Shown in pieces: positions 18,750 to 27,304 of a DNA stretch of 64,000 nt (the stretch's first letter is position 1; every line of letters begins with the position of its first letter). Under the pieces are notes generated by a model. It made no database searches and was not told where the DNA came from. It saw only the letters and a list, made by a program, of their open reading frames with translations. A program made the position numbers and the translations under genes. The DNA lies in assembly GCF_002368195.1 (NCBI RefSeq), contig NZ_AP018178.1, forward strand, positions 4,069,421-4,133,420, in the 5' to 3' direction. The DNA is from Calothrix sp. NIES-2100 (lineage in GTDB: Bacteria; Cyanobacteriota; Cyanobacteriia; Cyanobacteriales; Nostocaceae).

Positions 18750-19154
18750 ATGGCTGACATCGTTGATACTGCTGTTAATGCTGGTTCCTTTAATACTTTA
18801 GTGGCGGCAGTCCAAGCTGCTGGCTTAGTGGATACCCTCAAGGGACAAGGTCCATTTACGGTCTTTGCACCTACTGACGAGGCATTTTCTAAGCTACCCG
18901 CAGGGACAGTAGACTCATTGCTCCAGGACATTCCACAACTGACGAAAATCCTGACTTATCATGTTGTCTCAGGTAAAGTACTGGCAGCAGATGTGGTCAA
19001 TTTGGACTCAGCTCCAACTGTTGAAGGTAGCAGCGTACAAATTGACGCATCTAATGGCGGAGTGAAAATAAATGACGCTAACGTTGTTACACCAGATGTT
19101 GAAGCTGATAACGGTGTGATTCATGTTATTGATACGGTGTTGATTCCTGGCTAA
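18750..19154 (+). CDS. Stand-alone fasciclin (FAS1) domain protein
   Basis: A 134-residue protein made of one complete FAS1 domain. The H1 motif region GPFTVFAPTDEAFSKLPAGT (about 33-52) and the H2-like end DNGVIHVIDTVLIPG (about 120-134) are both present, with YHVVSGKV between. There is no signal peptide or membrane segment at the N-terminus (MADIVDTAVNAG), unlike many secreted fasciclins. FAS1 domains mediate adhesion and cell-surface protein interactions. In cyanobacteria such small forms are common, sometimes exported without a classical leader. It is transcribed away from the RTX island and may share phosphate control through the site at 18657. Confidence 0.9.
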   Translation: MADIVDTAVNAGSFNTLVAAVQAAGLVDTLKGQGPFTVFAPTDEAFSKLPAGTVDSLLQDIPQLTKILTYHVVSGKVLAADVVNLDSAPTVEGSSVQIDASNGGVKINDANVVTPDVEADNGVIHVIDTVLIPG

Positions 19155-19850
19155 AAAAAGCTCAAATAATTAAGAGCGCATTTGTAGGACAGCGATTAAA
19201 ATTAGTTGCTGTCCTACTACTTTTGGAATGCGCTCGTTAGGATATATTATCGTGTCCGGTTAAACACTGATCTTTACATAAGTACTGCGCTGTAATGCAG
19301 AAATACCATGAAGTTAGTAGTAGCATGACACAGCTAATTTAGCGCATTAGCGTAAAGGAGCGTAAATCGGCGGTTAAATCATCGAAATTAAGGCATCATT
19401 CAAATCATTCTGAATATTTCCACAGCTAATGAAACGACGCGATCGCCAGATTTTTGGGATTGCTTAAGAGCGATCGCAATTACAGTTAAGGAATACCAAA
19501 AAATAAATTATCCCAAATTGTCGGGCAGGGGTAATCCCCAGCCTGACAAGTGATAGGATAGACAAATTGATAATGGAAATATTTTTTTATTTAAAAGCTT
19601 CTTATTTAACGCACATGATATGCACCCACTTACAACACGTAATTTGCGATAAAAACTAGGCATACAAAGTGCCGTAACATAGCTTACATAATTTAATATT
19701 TATTTGATAAATAGCTTATATATTCAAAAGATTAATCATTGCCAAATTGGCAACATAGCTCAGCAGCTATCAACTTAAATTCTTTTATAAAACTCTCTAC
19801 ATTCTAGTGAGTATTTATGCTAGCTCACTTAAATTTACAATATTTTTGAG
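19155..19850. other. Intergenic region with long hairpin after the fasciclin gene
   Basis: No gene is seen. A long imperfect hairpin spans 19174-19235, with arms GAGCGCAT...GTAGGACAGC and GCTGTCCTAC...ATGCGCTC. It lies directly after the fasciclin stop and probably ends or stabilises that transcript. The rest is AT-rich, with two GCGATCGC-type sites near 19440-19475 and possible promoter sequence for the following dehydrogenase gene. Confidence 0.55.
19174..19235 (+). terminator. Long hairpin downstream of the fasciclin gene
   Basis: Two nested complementary blocks form the stem: GAGCGCAT with ATGCGCTC (outer) and GTAGGACAGC with GCTGTCCTAC (inner). The loop is AT-rich. It has no T-run, so it may act as an RNA stabiliser or a weak terminator rather than a classical one. 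Confidence 0.55.
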
Positions 19851-20663
19851 ATGAATAATACCCCAAAAATTCAGCGTCAAAAAACTGCTCTAATTACTGG
19901 AGCCGCTAGTGGCATTGGCTACCAATTAGCATACATTTTTGGTCGGAATAATTACAATTTGGTATTAGTAGACAAGAATGAAGAAAAACTTAATGAAATC
20001 GCAGATGAATTCCCCAAAAAATTTAGCATTTTTGTAAAAATATTGGCTAAAGATTTATCTATACCCACATCGCCCACAGAAATTTTCACAGAGTTACAAC
20101 AATCATCTATTAAGGTTGATGTGTTGGTAAACAATGCAGGCTTTGGTACTTATGGAGTCTTTGCCGAAACCGACCTCACTACTGAACTAAAAATGCTACA
20201 GGTCAATATAGTGAGTCTCACCCATTTAACAAAGTTATTCCTTAAGGATATGGTAGAACAAGGCTATGGAAAAATATTAAACGTTGCCTCAGTTGCTGCT
20301 TTTCAACCAGGGCCTCTCATGGCGGTTTATTTTGCTACTAAAGCCTATGTCTTATCATTTTCCGAAGCAATTGCTAATGAATTAGAAGGTACAGGTGTCA
20401 GCGTCACTGTTCTTTGTCCAGGGCCAACAGCAACGGAATTTCAAAAAACAGCGGCGATGGAAGACTCAAAAATTGCCAGTGTTAATCGGATGATGGATAC
20501 AGAAAGAGTAGCCAAAATTGGTTATCGTAGCTTAATGGCAAACAAAATAGTTGTGATTCCTGGGTTGAGGAATAAGATTCTCACAGAAAGTGTCAGATTT
20601 ACACCCAGAAACCTAGTCACAAAAGTTGTGAAAAGTATGCACGAACTGAAAAATAAATCATAA
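19851..20663 (+). CDS. Short-chain dehydrogenase/reductase (SDR)
   Basis: A 270-residue classical SDR. The NAD(P)-binding motif TGAASGIG is at about residues 17-24, NNAGFG at about 91-96, the catalytic serine region NVASVAAF near 145, and the YFATK active-site Tyr/Lys motif at about 160-164. LCPGPTATEF follows, where NAD-binding PG sits. The length is typical. The closest recognisable type is the DltE/YqjQ-like group of general oxidoreductases; the substrate cannot be told. The ATG at 19851 lies at the very N-terminus of the fold and no better start exists. It stands alone, between long intergenic regions. Confidence 0.85.
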   Translation: MNNTPKIQRQKTALITGAASGIGYQLAYIFGRNNYNLVLVDKNEEKLNEIADEFPKKFSIFVKILAKDLSIPTSPTEIFTELQQSSIKVDVLVNNAGFGTYGVFAETDLTTELKMLQVNIVSLTHLTKLFLKDMVEQGYGKILNVASVAAFQPGPLMAVYFATKAYVLSFSEAIANELEGTGVSVTVLCPGPTATEFQKTAAMEDSKIASVNRMMDTERVAKIGYRSLMANKIVVIPGLRNKILTESVRFTPRNLVTKVVKSMHELKNKS

Positions 20664-20760
20664 GAGTCAAGAGTCAAGATTCAAGAGTCAACGGTCAAGA
20701 ATTCAAGATATAGCTGTTGACTGTTGACTGTTGACTGTTGACAGACTTGAAAGCCTTTTA
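20664..20760. repeat. Heptamer tandem repeats
   Basis: AGAGTCA/AGATTCA-type and TTGACTG heptamers are repeated head to tail, as commonly found between genes in heterocyst-forming cyanobacteria. They are strand-asymmetric, non-coding and vary in copy number. Similar arrays occur at 33420-33485, 41305-41435 and several other places in the window. Confidence 0.8.
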
Positions 20761-20899
20761 TTGTCAGGGTTTTATTTTAGCTTGATGTCCTAATATATCT
20801 GGCTACAGCTATAAAATTCGTTTGTAGTTGCAGTATGCATCTAAAAGCTTTAGACTCTGGACTTTTTGACTCTTGATAGACATAACGGCTTATATGAGC

Positions 20900-20931
20900 T
20901 TGACATCATACTCTCAAAATGAGAGTATTAA
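20900..20931 (+). promoter_or_regulatory. Promoter with palindromic operator for higBA
   Basis: TTGACA at 20900-20905 is a perfect -35 box. A perfect 9-bp inverted repeat with a 3-nt centre, ATACTCTCA and TGAGAGTAT (20908-20928), fills the spacer and overlaps the expected -10 (AGTATT or TATTAA). This is where HigA-type antitoxins usually bind to repress their own operon. It lies about 55 bp before the higB start. Confidence 0.65.
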
Positions 20932-20981
20932 AGTAATTGATTTTTATTGATGAATAAATATGCGCAGACAACCAAAGACGA

Positions 20982-21281
20982 ATGCATTTAATTTCCATTC
21001 GTAACCTTCGCATTGATACTAGTCAGTTTCCTGATGTCAAAAAGCAAATAGAAGACTGGTATGCTACCGTTAAGAAGGCAGATTGGCAAAACCTCGAAGA
21101 TGTGAGAAAAATTTATCGAGATGCAGAAGCAGTGGGAAATTTTACTGTATTTAATATTAAAGGTAATGATTATCGTCTAATTGTTGGTATTGACTACGAA
21201 AACCAGGTCGTCTATTACAAGTATTTTCTGACATACGCCGAATACGATAAAGATAAATGGAAAAATGACCCTTACTTTTGA
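20982..21281 (+). CDS. higB: HigB-type toxin (mRNA interferase)
   Basis: A 99-residue protein of the HigB/RelE-like toxin family, the ribosome-dependent mRNA endonucleases of type II toxin-antitoxin pairs. Family marks are the central DVRKIYRDAEAVGNFTVFNIKGNDYRLIVGIDYENQVVYYKYFLTYAEYDKDKW stretch, with Arg/Tyr/Lys positions and the typical terminal Y-D-K-x-x-W. It is encoded before its antitoxin, in the HigBA order. The two genes overlap by 17 bp, so they are translationally coupled. A palindromic operator precedes it. Confidence 0.88.
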   Translation: MHLISIRNLRIDTSQFPDVKKQIEDWYATVKKADWQNLEDVRKIYRDAEAVGNFTVFNIKGNDYRLIVGIDYENQVVYYKYFLTYAEYDKDKWKNDPYF

Positions 21282-21663
21282 CCAACATAGCTATCGCAAT
21301 CTTTTATCAGAAGTTGTTCCTGTCGCAATAGAAACAGAAGAAGAGTACGAACGTGTTTTAAAAGTAGTAGAACAGCTAACTTTTAAGAAGAATCGTACCA
21401 GAGAAGAGCAAGCTTTGCACAAGTTGCTTGTGATATTGATTGAAGCGTATGAGACAGAAAATTATCCGATGTCAGAATCTGCACCTCATGAAATTCTTCA
21501 GCATATTATGGAAGCAAGTGGAACTCGTCAAGCCGATTTAGTGGGAATTATTGGTTCGAGTGGTGTAGTGTCTGAGGTTGTCAATGGTAAGCGTTCGATT
21601 AGTAAGGCGCAAGCTAAAGCGTTGAGTGAGTATTTTAAGGTGTCGCCTAGTTTGTTTATTTGA
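21265..21663 (+). CDS. higA: HigA-type antitoxin with HTH domain
   Basis: 132 residues. The C-terminal half is an XRE-like helix-turn-helix: ILQHIMEASGTRQADLVGIIGSSGVVSEVVNGKRSISKAQAKALSEYF. It should bind the toxin through its N-terminal part and the operator at 20908 through the HTH, repressing its own operon. The start at 21265 lies inside higB. The acidic N-terminus (ETEEEYERVLKVVEQL) is typical of antitoxins of this type in cyanobacteria. Confidence 0.88.
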   Translation: MTLTFDQHSYRNLLSEVVPVAIETEEEYERVLKVVEQLTFKKNRTREEQALHKLLVILIEAYETENYPMSESAPHEILQHIMEASGTRQADLVGIIGSSGVVSEVVNGKRSISKAQAKALSEYFKVSPSLFI

Positions 21664-21696
21664 GTTTGTACAAATTATTATCAATTTTATATTAGC

Positions 21697-22788
21697 TTAA
21701 TAAAAAGCTCGTTGGACAAACCAAAATAATCCCAGAGCGACGACACAACCAGATAAGAAGCGACGCAAATTTAATTCCCAAGGATACTTTTGGATAGTAC
21801 GCAACACTATAAAGGCGATAGAAACGATCGCAATTTGTCCAATCTCTACACCAATATTAAAACTAGCTAGCGATAAAGCCAAGTTTGACTGACTCAGATG
21901 AATTTCTTTGAGAACTCCAGCAAAACCCAGTCCGTGGATGAGTCCAAAGATAAATGTCAGCAACCAACGCCCACGTACACCTTTACGCCAGAAATTTTCT
22001 GCTGCTACATAGACAATAGTCAGTGCGATCGCACTTTCGACAAAGCGCACTGGTAATGTCACAATATTCAATACTGCTAATGACAGGGTGACGGAATGGG
22101 AAATAGTAAAAGCTGTGACTACTTTCAGCAGGTAACGCCAACCACCGCCTAACATTAATAAACTTATCAAAAATAAAACATGGTCGTAACCTGTGATAAT
22201 ATGTTCAATCCCTAACAAGATAAAACTGCTGATTTGTTGCCATATAGAATGGTCAATTAAAGCAAATTCCTTTTGTTCGGGAGTAAATACTAGGTTGCGA
22301 GTGTGTCCCCCTTGAATTACAGTAGCTAAACACCGGGCTGTGGGGACATTTGGCAGAAATAAATCGTAGTTGATGGTGAGTCCGGTAACTGGTTGTGACC
22401 AAGTGTAAGTTAGTTCTAGGGTGGTGTGAGTGTTAGTATTACTCTGGATATTGGCTGGTAAATTATCGGCTGATGTAACTGCGATTTTGCCAGCTTCTCC
22501 TTGATTGTCGATAAGACGAATGCGATCGCCTAAAAATTTCTCTAGTTCTGTTTGATGTGTGGTAACTTCATTATTGGATAGTTGTCCATCGCGGTTATCG
22601 TCGGCGGAAGCGACTAAACCTGTAGGAAATGTCAAGATAATTCCGGTTTTTGTCTGTTCTACTGTTACCTCCGCGACTGCTAAATCTGCCCAATGTGCTT
22701 GACTGGGGGTAGGGAAAGCGATCGCTAGTAAGAATGCTCCGATAAAGGAGATGAGATAAATTCGATATCTGCGCCAGTTAGTTTTCAT
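21697..22788 (-). CDS. HupE/UreJ-family membrane protein
   Basis: The start is placed at the ATG at 22788 (MKTNWRRYRIYL), because it leads directly into a signal peptide ending PSQAHWAD. The frame extends upstream to 22902, but that part looks like intergenic repeat. The product is 363 residues: an exported N-terminal domain (about 30-190) and 6-7 membrane helices with LGIEHIITGYDHVLFLISLL and FGLIHGLGFAG, the histidine signatures of HupE/UreJ transporters. Family members are linked to nickel or cobalt uptake. Here the neighbours are a TPR protein and a DUF4331 protein, not hydrogenase or urease genes, so the metal role is uncertain. Confidence 0.85.
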   Translation of the reverse strand: MKTNWRRYRIYLISFIGAFLLAIAFPTPSQAHWADLAVAEVTVEQTKTGIILTFPTGLVASADDNRDGQLSNNEVTTHQTELEKFLGDRIRLIDNQGEAGKIAVTSADNLPANIQSNTNTHTTLELTYTWSQPVTGLTINYDLFLPNVPTARCLATVIQGGHTRNLVFTPEQKEFALIDHSIWQQISSFILLGIEHIITGYDHVLFLISLLMLGGGWRYLLKVVTAFTISHSVTLSLAVLNIVTLPVRFVESAIALTIVYVAAENFWRKGVRGRWLLTFIFGLIHGLGFAGVLKEIHLSQSNLALSLASFNIGVEIGQIAIVSIAFIVLRTIQKYPWELNLRRFLSGCVVALGLFWFVQRAFY

Positions 22789-23007
22789 AGTATTCTGAGA
22801 GTTTGATATACAGCAATCTGTGTAGGAGTTGGGAAAATTATTTTTCAACCGCAGAGACGCAGAGGAGGGCAGTTGCGTGGGCGGGTTTCCCGACTTGAGC
22901 AAACTGCCCGTGACGCAGAGAGAAGAGAGAAATTTTTCTTTATACCTTTGCGTCTCTGCGCCTCTGCGTGAGACTAATTAATATTTTCAATCAGCAACGC
23001 CCAAAAT

Positions 23008-24405
23008 CTAAATTCCCAAATTCTCCAACCCCAACCCAGATGTCAGTCGCGCTTGTGCGTTAAAAGTCGGGTCAACGGTTTGCGCGAGTTTCTCGTAATT
23101 CAAAGCCTGTTCTTTATTTCCCAATGCTTTAGCAATTATCCCTGCACGGTAGAAAATACCCGCATCTTTTGTACCTAGTTGCAAAGCGGCTTGAATTTTC
23201 GCTTGTGCATCTGCTAAACGTCCAGAACGCAACAAAGCCCAAGCTAAGGTATCCAAGGTTTGCGCATCACGGCGGATATTAATTTCGGCTTGCATTAGGG
23301 ATAAAGCCTCTGCTGTATCCTGGGGATGATTCTTTTCTAATAACAATCGCGCTAACTCTCGCCGATGTCCAAAGGAACCGTTGGTGTGTCCTGTCGCATT
23401 TTCTTGGCGCAGTAAAATTTCGGCTTGGTTTAAAAGTTGACGCGCTTCTGCTTCGTTACCTTGTAATTGCTGAAGTTTAGCTTTACCTCGCAGTACAGCA
23501 TGGTCGAAAATCGTGGCTGATTTTTGCGAATTGGGCAAAACTTGCGCATAGAGGCTTTCTGCTGTCTGATAATTTCCTTTGCGGGTTTCTAGTTCTGCTA
23601 AATGCAATAGTGCTAGAGGATACCTCGGTAAAATTCGTAAGGCTTCTTTGTAGAGGTTTTCAGCTAATTCTAGCTGTCCATGTTTGTAGTAAAATTGACC
23701 TAATAATACTCTTGTCCATGCGGAAGTCCCCAGTTCTCCCGGTTCTTCAGCTGCTAAAGCATATTGGAATGTCTCAATTGCAGCTTTGTCTTGTCCTTGA
23801 GCAACTAATACTAAAGCTTGTAAAGTTAAGTTACCTTGGGAGGGAAGTTTGTTGACAAGCTGATCGGCGGCGGTTTTCGCTGGTGGTAAGTTGCCCATTG
23901 CTAGGTTTGATGTTACCAAAATAGCGATCGCATTATCGTTACTGGGTTGCAATTTTAATACTTGTTCGGCAAGGCGAATGGCTTGTGTAAAATCATGTCT
24001 AGCTTGAGCGACACGAGCCAAAACTATAATTGCACCTTGATTATTGAATGGTAAATGAGATAAAGAGCGCTTGGCTGCCTGTTCTGCTAATAAATACCAG
24101 TTACTTTCTCCCGTAGCCTTAGCCATTTTTAAGTAGGTTTGAGCTAATGCTGTTAAATTCAAACCACTATCAGGATTTTCTCGAACTTTTTCTTGGTAAA
24201 AAGTAATTTCTTGTTGTAATGTCGCACGGCGATCGCTCGTACCGGGTATAGATGGGGAAAAATTGTAGCGGTAGGGTGCTTGCAGTTTCTGAGAATTGAA
24301 ATGAGGTGAGATAGTAAAGAATAGGCTGGTTGCAATTGGTGCTGCAACTAATAGCCAGATAAATTTTACCGGCAATTTGTAATGAAAAAGCTGTATTTGG
24401 TTCAT
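23008..24405 (-). CDS. TPR-repeat protein with N-terminal membrane anchor
   Basis: 465 residues. A single hydrophobic helix at about 13-32 (FIWLLVAAPIATSLFF) is a signal anchor or signal peptide. Tetratricopeptide repeats then run through about 60-450 (for example AEQAAKRSLSHLPFNNQGAIIV, AIRLAEQVLKLQPSNDNAIAI, AENLYKEALRILPRYPLALLHLAELE). TPRs are protein-protein scaffolds. It lies between the DUF4331 and HupE-like genes, all on the minus strand with short gaps. The three may therefore form one periplasmic system, but the partner is unknown. Confidence 0.8.
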   Translation of the reverse strand: MNQIQLFHYKLPVKFIWLLVAAPIATSLFFTISPHFNSQKLQAPYRYNFSPSIPGTSDRRATLQQEITFYQEKVRENPDSGLNLTALAQTYLKMAKATGESNWYLLAEQAAKRSLSHLPFNNQGAIIVLARVAQARHDFTQAIRLAEQVLKLQPSNDNAIAILVTSNLAMGNLPPAKTAADQLVNKLPSQGNLTLQALVLVAQGQDKAAIETFQYALAAEEPGELGTSAWTRVLLGQFYYKHGQLELAENLYKEALRILPRYPLALLHLAELETRKGNYQTAESLYAQVLPNSQKSATIFDHAVLRGKAKLQQLQGNEAEARQLLNQAEILLRQENATGHTNGSFGHRRELARLLLEKNHPQDTAEALSLMQAEINIRRDAQTLDTLAWALLRSGRLADAQAKIQAALQLGTKDAGIFYRAGIIAKALGNKEQALNYEKLAQTVDPTFNAQARLTSGLGLENLGI

Positions 24406-24502
24406 GGTTTTAACGCAGAGATACGCCCAGGAAAACCCCTTAATTCTTTCTTACTCCTCCCTCTCCTCCTAGGAGAGGGAGGTTGGGTGGGTGAGGTTTG
24501 AC

Positions 24503-25753
24503 TTAATTAGGTAAAGCTAGATAAGGAAATTGCTGTACTAATGGCTGGTGTCCTTGAGATGGGTTACCAGCAGCGCCTTCGTAGGAGACGTTATCAGTAG
24601 TTACCGCTCCATTAGTCAGCACGCCTAGAGTAATATCAATCACATCATCAGTTAGTTTACGTCCGGCGACAGGAGCGCCTTTGGTATTGAGGGCATTGGC
24701 GTAACCACTAGCTACAGTAGTATCTATGCGCATCACATCGGGGAGGAATGCACCAAGGAGAGCTTTAGCACGTTCGTCATTATTACCGAGAGCTTTGAGT
24801 GTCTTTCTCGCTTCTGCTACCACAGGTTTAGCAGCAGAACTTAAATCCGCAGTTGGCGGAATGCTATTGAATGCATTCAGGAAATCGTTGGTGACAACTA
24901 AACCTTCGTTAATTCCCGGTCTAGCTAGGCGTTCAAATTGTTGGAATTTACCGCTACGATGGTCTTTGACAGAGATGGTTTCCCAGACATCAAAGGTAGT
25001 AGCATTGGTATTTCCTGCTAAAGCCGCGCGGGGAATTCTCACCACAATGGAATTGACGTTGTAGCCTTTAGCAAAGTCAATTGCTTGGTTAGCAGGACGG
25101 AAACCCACCGCAGGGCCGATACCCAAAGCACCTGCACGTACTCGAAAGAATTGTTCGACATCAAAAAAGAAGGGATCTTCCCGCAGTCCAGCAAAGACTT
25201 TGACTTTAGTATCACCCAAAGATAAGTTGTTAATAGTTGAGTTGTTCGGGTCAGTACTCAGAGGCGTAGTTCTACCTGTATCGCTTCTCTGACGACCATC
25301 GGTAACTAATGTCAGTTTAAATTGTTGTTCTCCTCTGCTGTTAGGTTCATCAAATTGAAAGCGGAGAGTGACATCTTCTTTCCCCGTGGGGGTTGCATCT
25401 CGATTGGCAACTCGACTGATTTTAAATTCATAGAGAGCATTAGTACTAAAATAATACTGCTGTCGAGCGAGCGATCGCGGATTTGTATTCATTACTAATA
25501 TCAAGTCATCTTGACGCGCCGCTGGGTTTTGGTCTTGTTCGCGGAACACATATAAATCAGTGAGATTTAAATTGCGACCTTTAGTATCCACTTCACCGTC
25601 GTCATGATCGGAAGCTGTGGCGTATTTCGGTGCTGAAGTTACTAAGCTTACTGTCAGACTTAAAGCCAATAAGCTGATACCTGCAAGTATTTTTATATTG
25701 CCAAACCCAAAGCGATACCAAGTCTTTTTACTGTTTTTTGCGTGATTTTTCAT
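24503..25753 (-). CDS. DUF4331 family exported protein
   Basis: The start is placed at the ATG at 25753 (MKNHAKNSKK), which precedes a signal peptide (ILAGISLLALSLTVSLVTSA); the ATG at 25768 is an alternative and the frame runs to 25834. The product is 416 residues. The mature part begins ASDHDDGEVDTKGRNLNLTDLYVFRE, the N-terminal signature of DUF4331, where early Asp/His residues may bind metal. No enzyme function is known. It is first of the DUF4331 - TPR - HupE-like leftward set, suggesting a shared envelope role. Confidence 0.82.
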   Translation of the reverse strand: MKNHAKNSKKTWYRFGFGNIKILAGISLLALSLTVSLVTSAPKYATASDHDDGEVDTKGRNLNLTDLYVFREQDQNPAARQDDLILVMNTNPRSLARQQYYFSTNALYEFKISRVANRDATPTGKEDVTLRFQFDEPNSRGEQQFKLTLVTDGRQRSDTGRTTPLSTDPNNSTINNLSLGDTKVKVFAGLREDPFFFDVEQFFRVRAGALGIGPAVGFRPANQAIDFAKGYNVNSIVVRIPRAALAGNTNATTFDVWETISVKDHRSGKFQQFERLARPGINEGLVVTNDFLNAFNSIPPTADLSSAAKPVVAEARKTLKALGNNDERAKALLGAFLPDVMRIDTTVASGYANALNTKGAPVAGRKLTDDVIDITLGVLTNGAVTTDNVSYEGAAGNPSQGHQPLVQQFPYLALPN

Positions 25754-26049
25754 GTTGGCGATTACCATAAAATTGAACTTGATTGATTTGATGTCTATAT
25801 TCTGTGTAGTCAGAATGCTCACTTTCCAGACCAATCACTGCTCACTTTTTGTTTACTATTCAACTTGAGACGCAAAATCAGGCAGCATTAATTTCAAAAT
25901 CAGCCTATTTTATACCAAAAACGCCATAAAATCAAAAAATTAATAGTTTATAGTGTCCGTTTTGCACTCTTTTTTGCTTTTTCCGGGTTTTTTCGGTGGT
26001 TACAACATCCAAAATAAGATATTTTGTATAAAAAAGCTCTATTTTAAAA

Positions 26050-26616
26050 ATGAGATTACATAGATTAACCGTTGCTTGTATTGCGCTCGGAGTTTTAATT
26101 GCTACATCCAATCCTTCGCAGGCTCAAAAACGTCGTCCCAGCGGAGTCGCTTCGCTTGCAGAGATGAAATGTGAGCAAACAGGAGGTAACACAGCACCTT
26201 TTGGTAGTGGCTATTTAGCTATGAATCAAGATGTTGCTATAGGTCGTCAGTCACTTCGGGCTATAGCAGTATTGGGTGCAACTTATATGCTTGGTAGTGG
26301 CGGTGGAATTTTAGCTAAAGAACCAACACAAGTAGTTTGCTCATTGACTCCACCAACAGCTAGTTCTCCATTTAAAACTTTGATTCTGCGTTTTGGTGTA
26401 GCTGGAAAAGCTGATGGTGCATTAATGATGCGCCTATCAGTATATAAGGATGGCAATTTGTACGGTTCCCAAACTTTTGGTCATGGAGAATTGGTTCCCT
26501 GGCCAATAGATATAGCAGGAACTCGGAGCATAGCACTTGAAGCTGAATGTCTTCGTTCTGCAAATAATTATGAGTGTCCTAATATCATTTTCTTCGAGGA
26601 TACGTTAAAGAAGTAA
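26050..26616 (+). CDS. Hypothetical exported protein
   Basis: 188 residues, not recognised. The N-terminus is a clear signal peptide (RLTVACIALGVLIATSNPSQAQ, cleavage after SQA about residue 25). Four cysteines (MKCEQ, VVCSL, EAECLR, YECPN) could form two disulfides in the periplasm. A Gly-rich segment (GATYMLGSGGGILAK) lies mid-protein. It is followed after 4 bp by another exported hypothetical, so the two are likely co-transcribed. Confidence 0.7.
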   Translation: MRLHRLTVACIALGVLIATSNPSQAQKRRPSGVASLAEMKCEQTGGNTAPFGSGYLAMNQDVAIGRQSLRAIAVLGATYMLGSGGGILAKEPTQVVCSLTPPTASSPFKTLILRFGVAGKADGALMMRLSVYKDGNLYGSQTFGHGELVPWPIDIAGTRSIALEAECLRSANNYECPNIIFFEDTLKK

Positions 26617-26620
26617 ATAA

Positions 26621-27304
26621 ATGAAGCGTAGAAAATTTATTCAATATGGTGCTTTGGGAAGTTCTTTATTTGTTGTCAATCTAGGCCTACACAATCCTCA
26701 ACCAGCTAATGCCTTTCTGCTTGCACTACTAGCTCGTTCAATCTTAGGTTTTGCTTTTAGAACTTTGCTACACAGTGCTTTTGTCTCTTGGCAACGACGT
26801 AATCAACAGTGGTATGACCAACGATTAGATGCAATGTTGGCTCAAAGTAAATTTTTAAACAACAATTTCACTAATATTACTGCCGCAGAAGTTAACAACT
26901 TTCAATATTCTGTGGTTTTAGCTGCTGAACGTCGTGAACAACTGGGACACAATGTAGCTTTTGCTTTTCCTCAAATGCATAATAGCGAACCGAGTATCGC
27001 ATCCTTTGCGGGGCCGGGTTCTATCGGTATGGCTATTGCAGCCAAGTACCTGCGAGAAAATGAAAGAATGACTCCTGAAGAAGTACAGTCAGCAATTTTA
27101 CCTCAATATCAGGATTATAATGATTTTACTTCTTGGTCTAAGTCTACAAGCTACATAACATATTCTAATATTGCTTCCCAAAATGGTGTATTAATTGAAT
27201 ATCGCGCTGTCCAACCAGGGAATGGAGGTTACGGCATCATTGATGTTACTGTTAATGCAAATCGTCAAATTATAATTCCATCCATTCAAGTTAAATACGC
27301 CTAG
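26621..27304 (+). CDS. Hypothetical protein with Tat-like leader
   Basis: 227 residues, function unknown. It starts MKRRKFIQYGALGSSLFVVNLGL, with two Arg before a F-I-Q and a hydrophobic stretch, which is like a twin-arginine (Tat) signal, although the consensus S-R-R-x-F-L-K is only partly met. The mature part is rich in Gln, Asn and Tyr, without recognised motifs. It follows the preceding exported protein with a 4-bp gap. Confidence 0.65.
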   Translation: MKRRKFIQYGALGSSLFVVNLGLHNPQPANAFLLALLARSILGFAFRTLLHSAFVSWQRRNQQWYDQRLDAMLAQSKFLNNNFTNITAAEVNNFQYSVVLAAERREQLGHNVAFAFPQMHNSEPSIASFAGPGSIGMAIAAKYLRENERMTPEEVQSAILPQYQDYNDFTSWSKSTSYITYSNIASQNGVLIEYRAVQPGNGGYGIIDVTVNANRQIIIPSIQVKYA

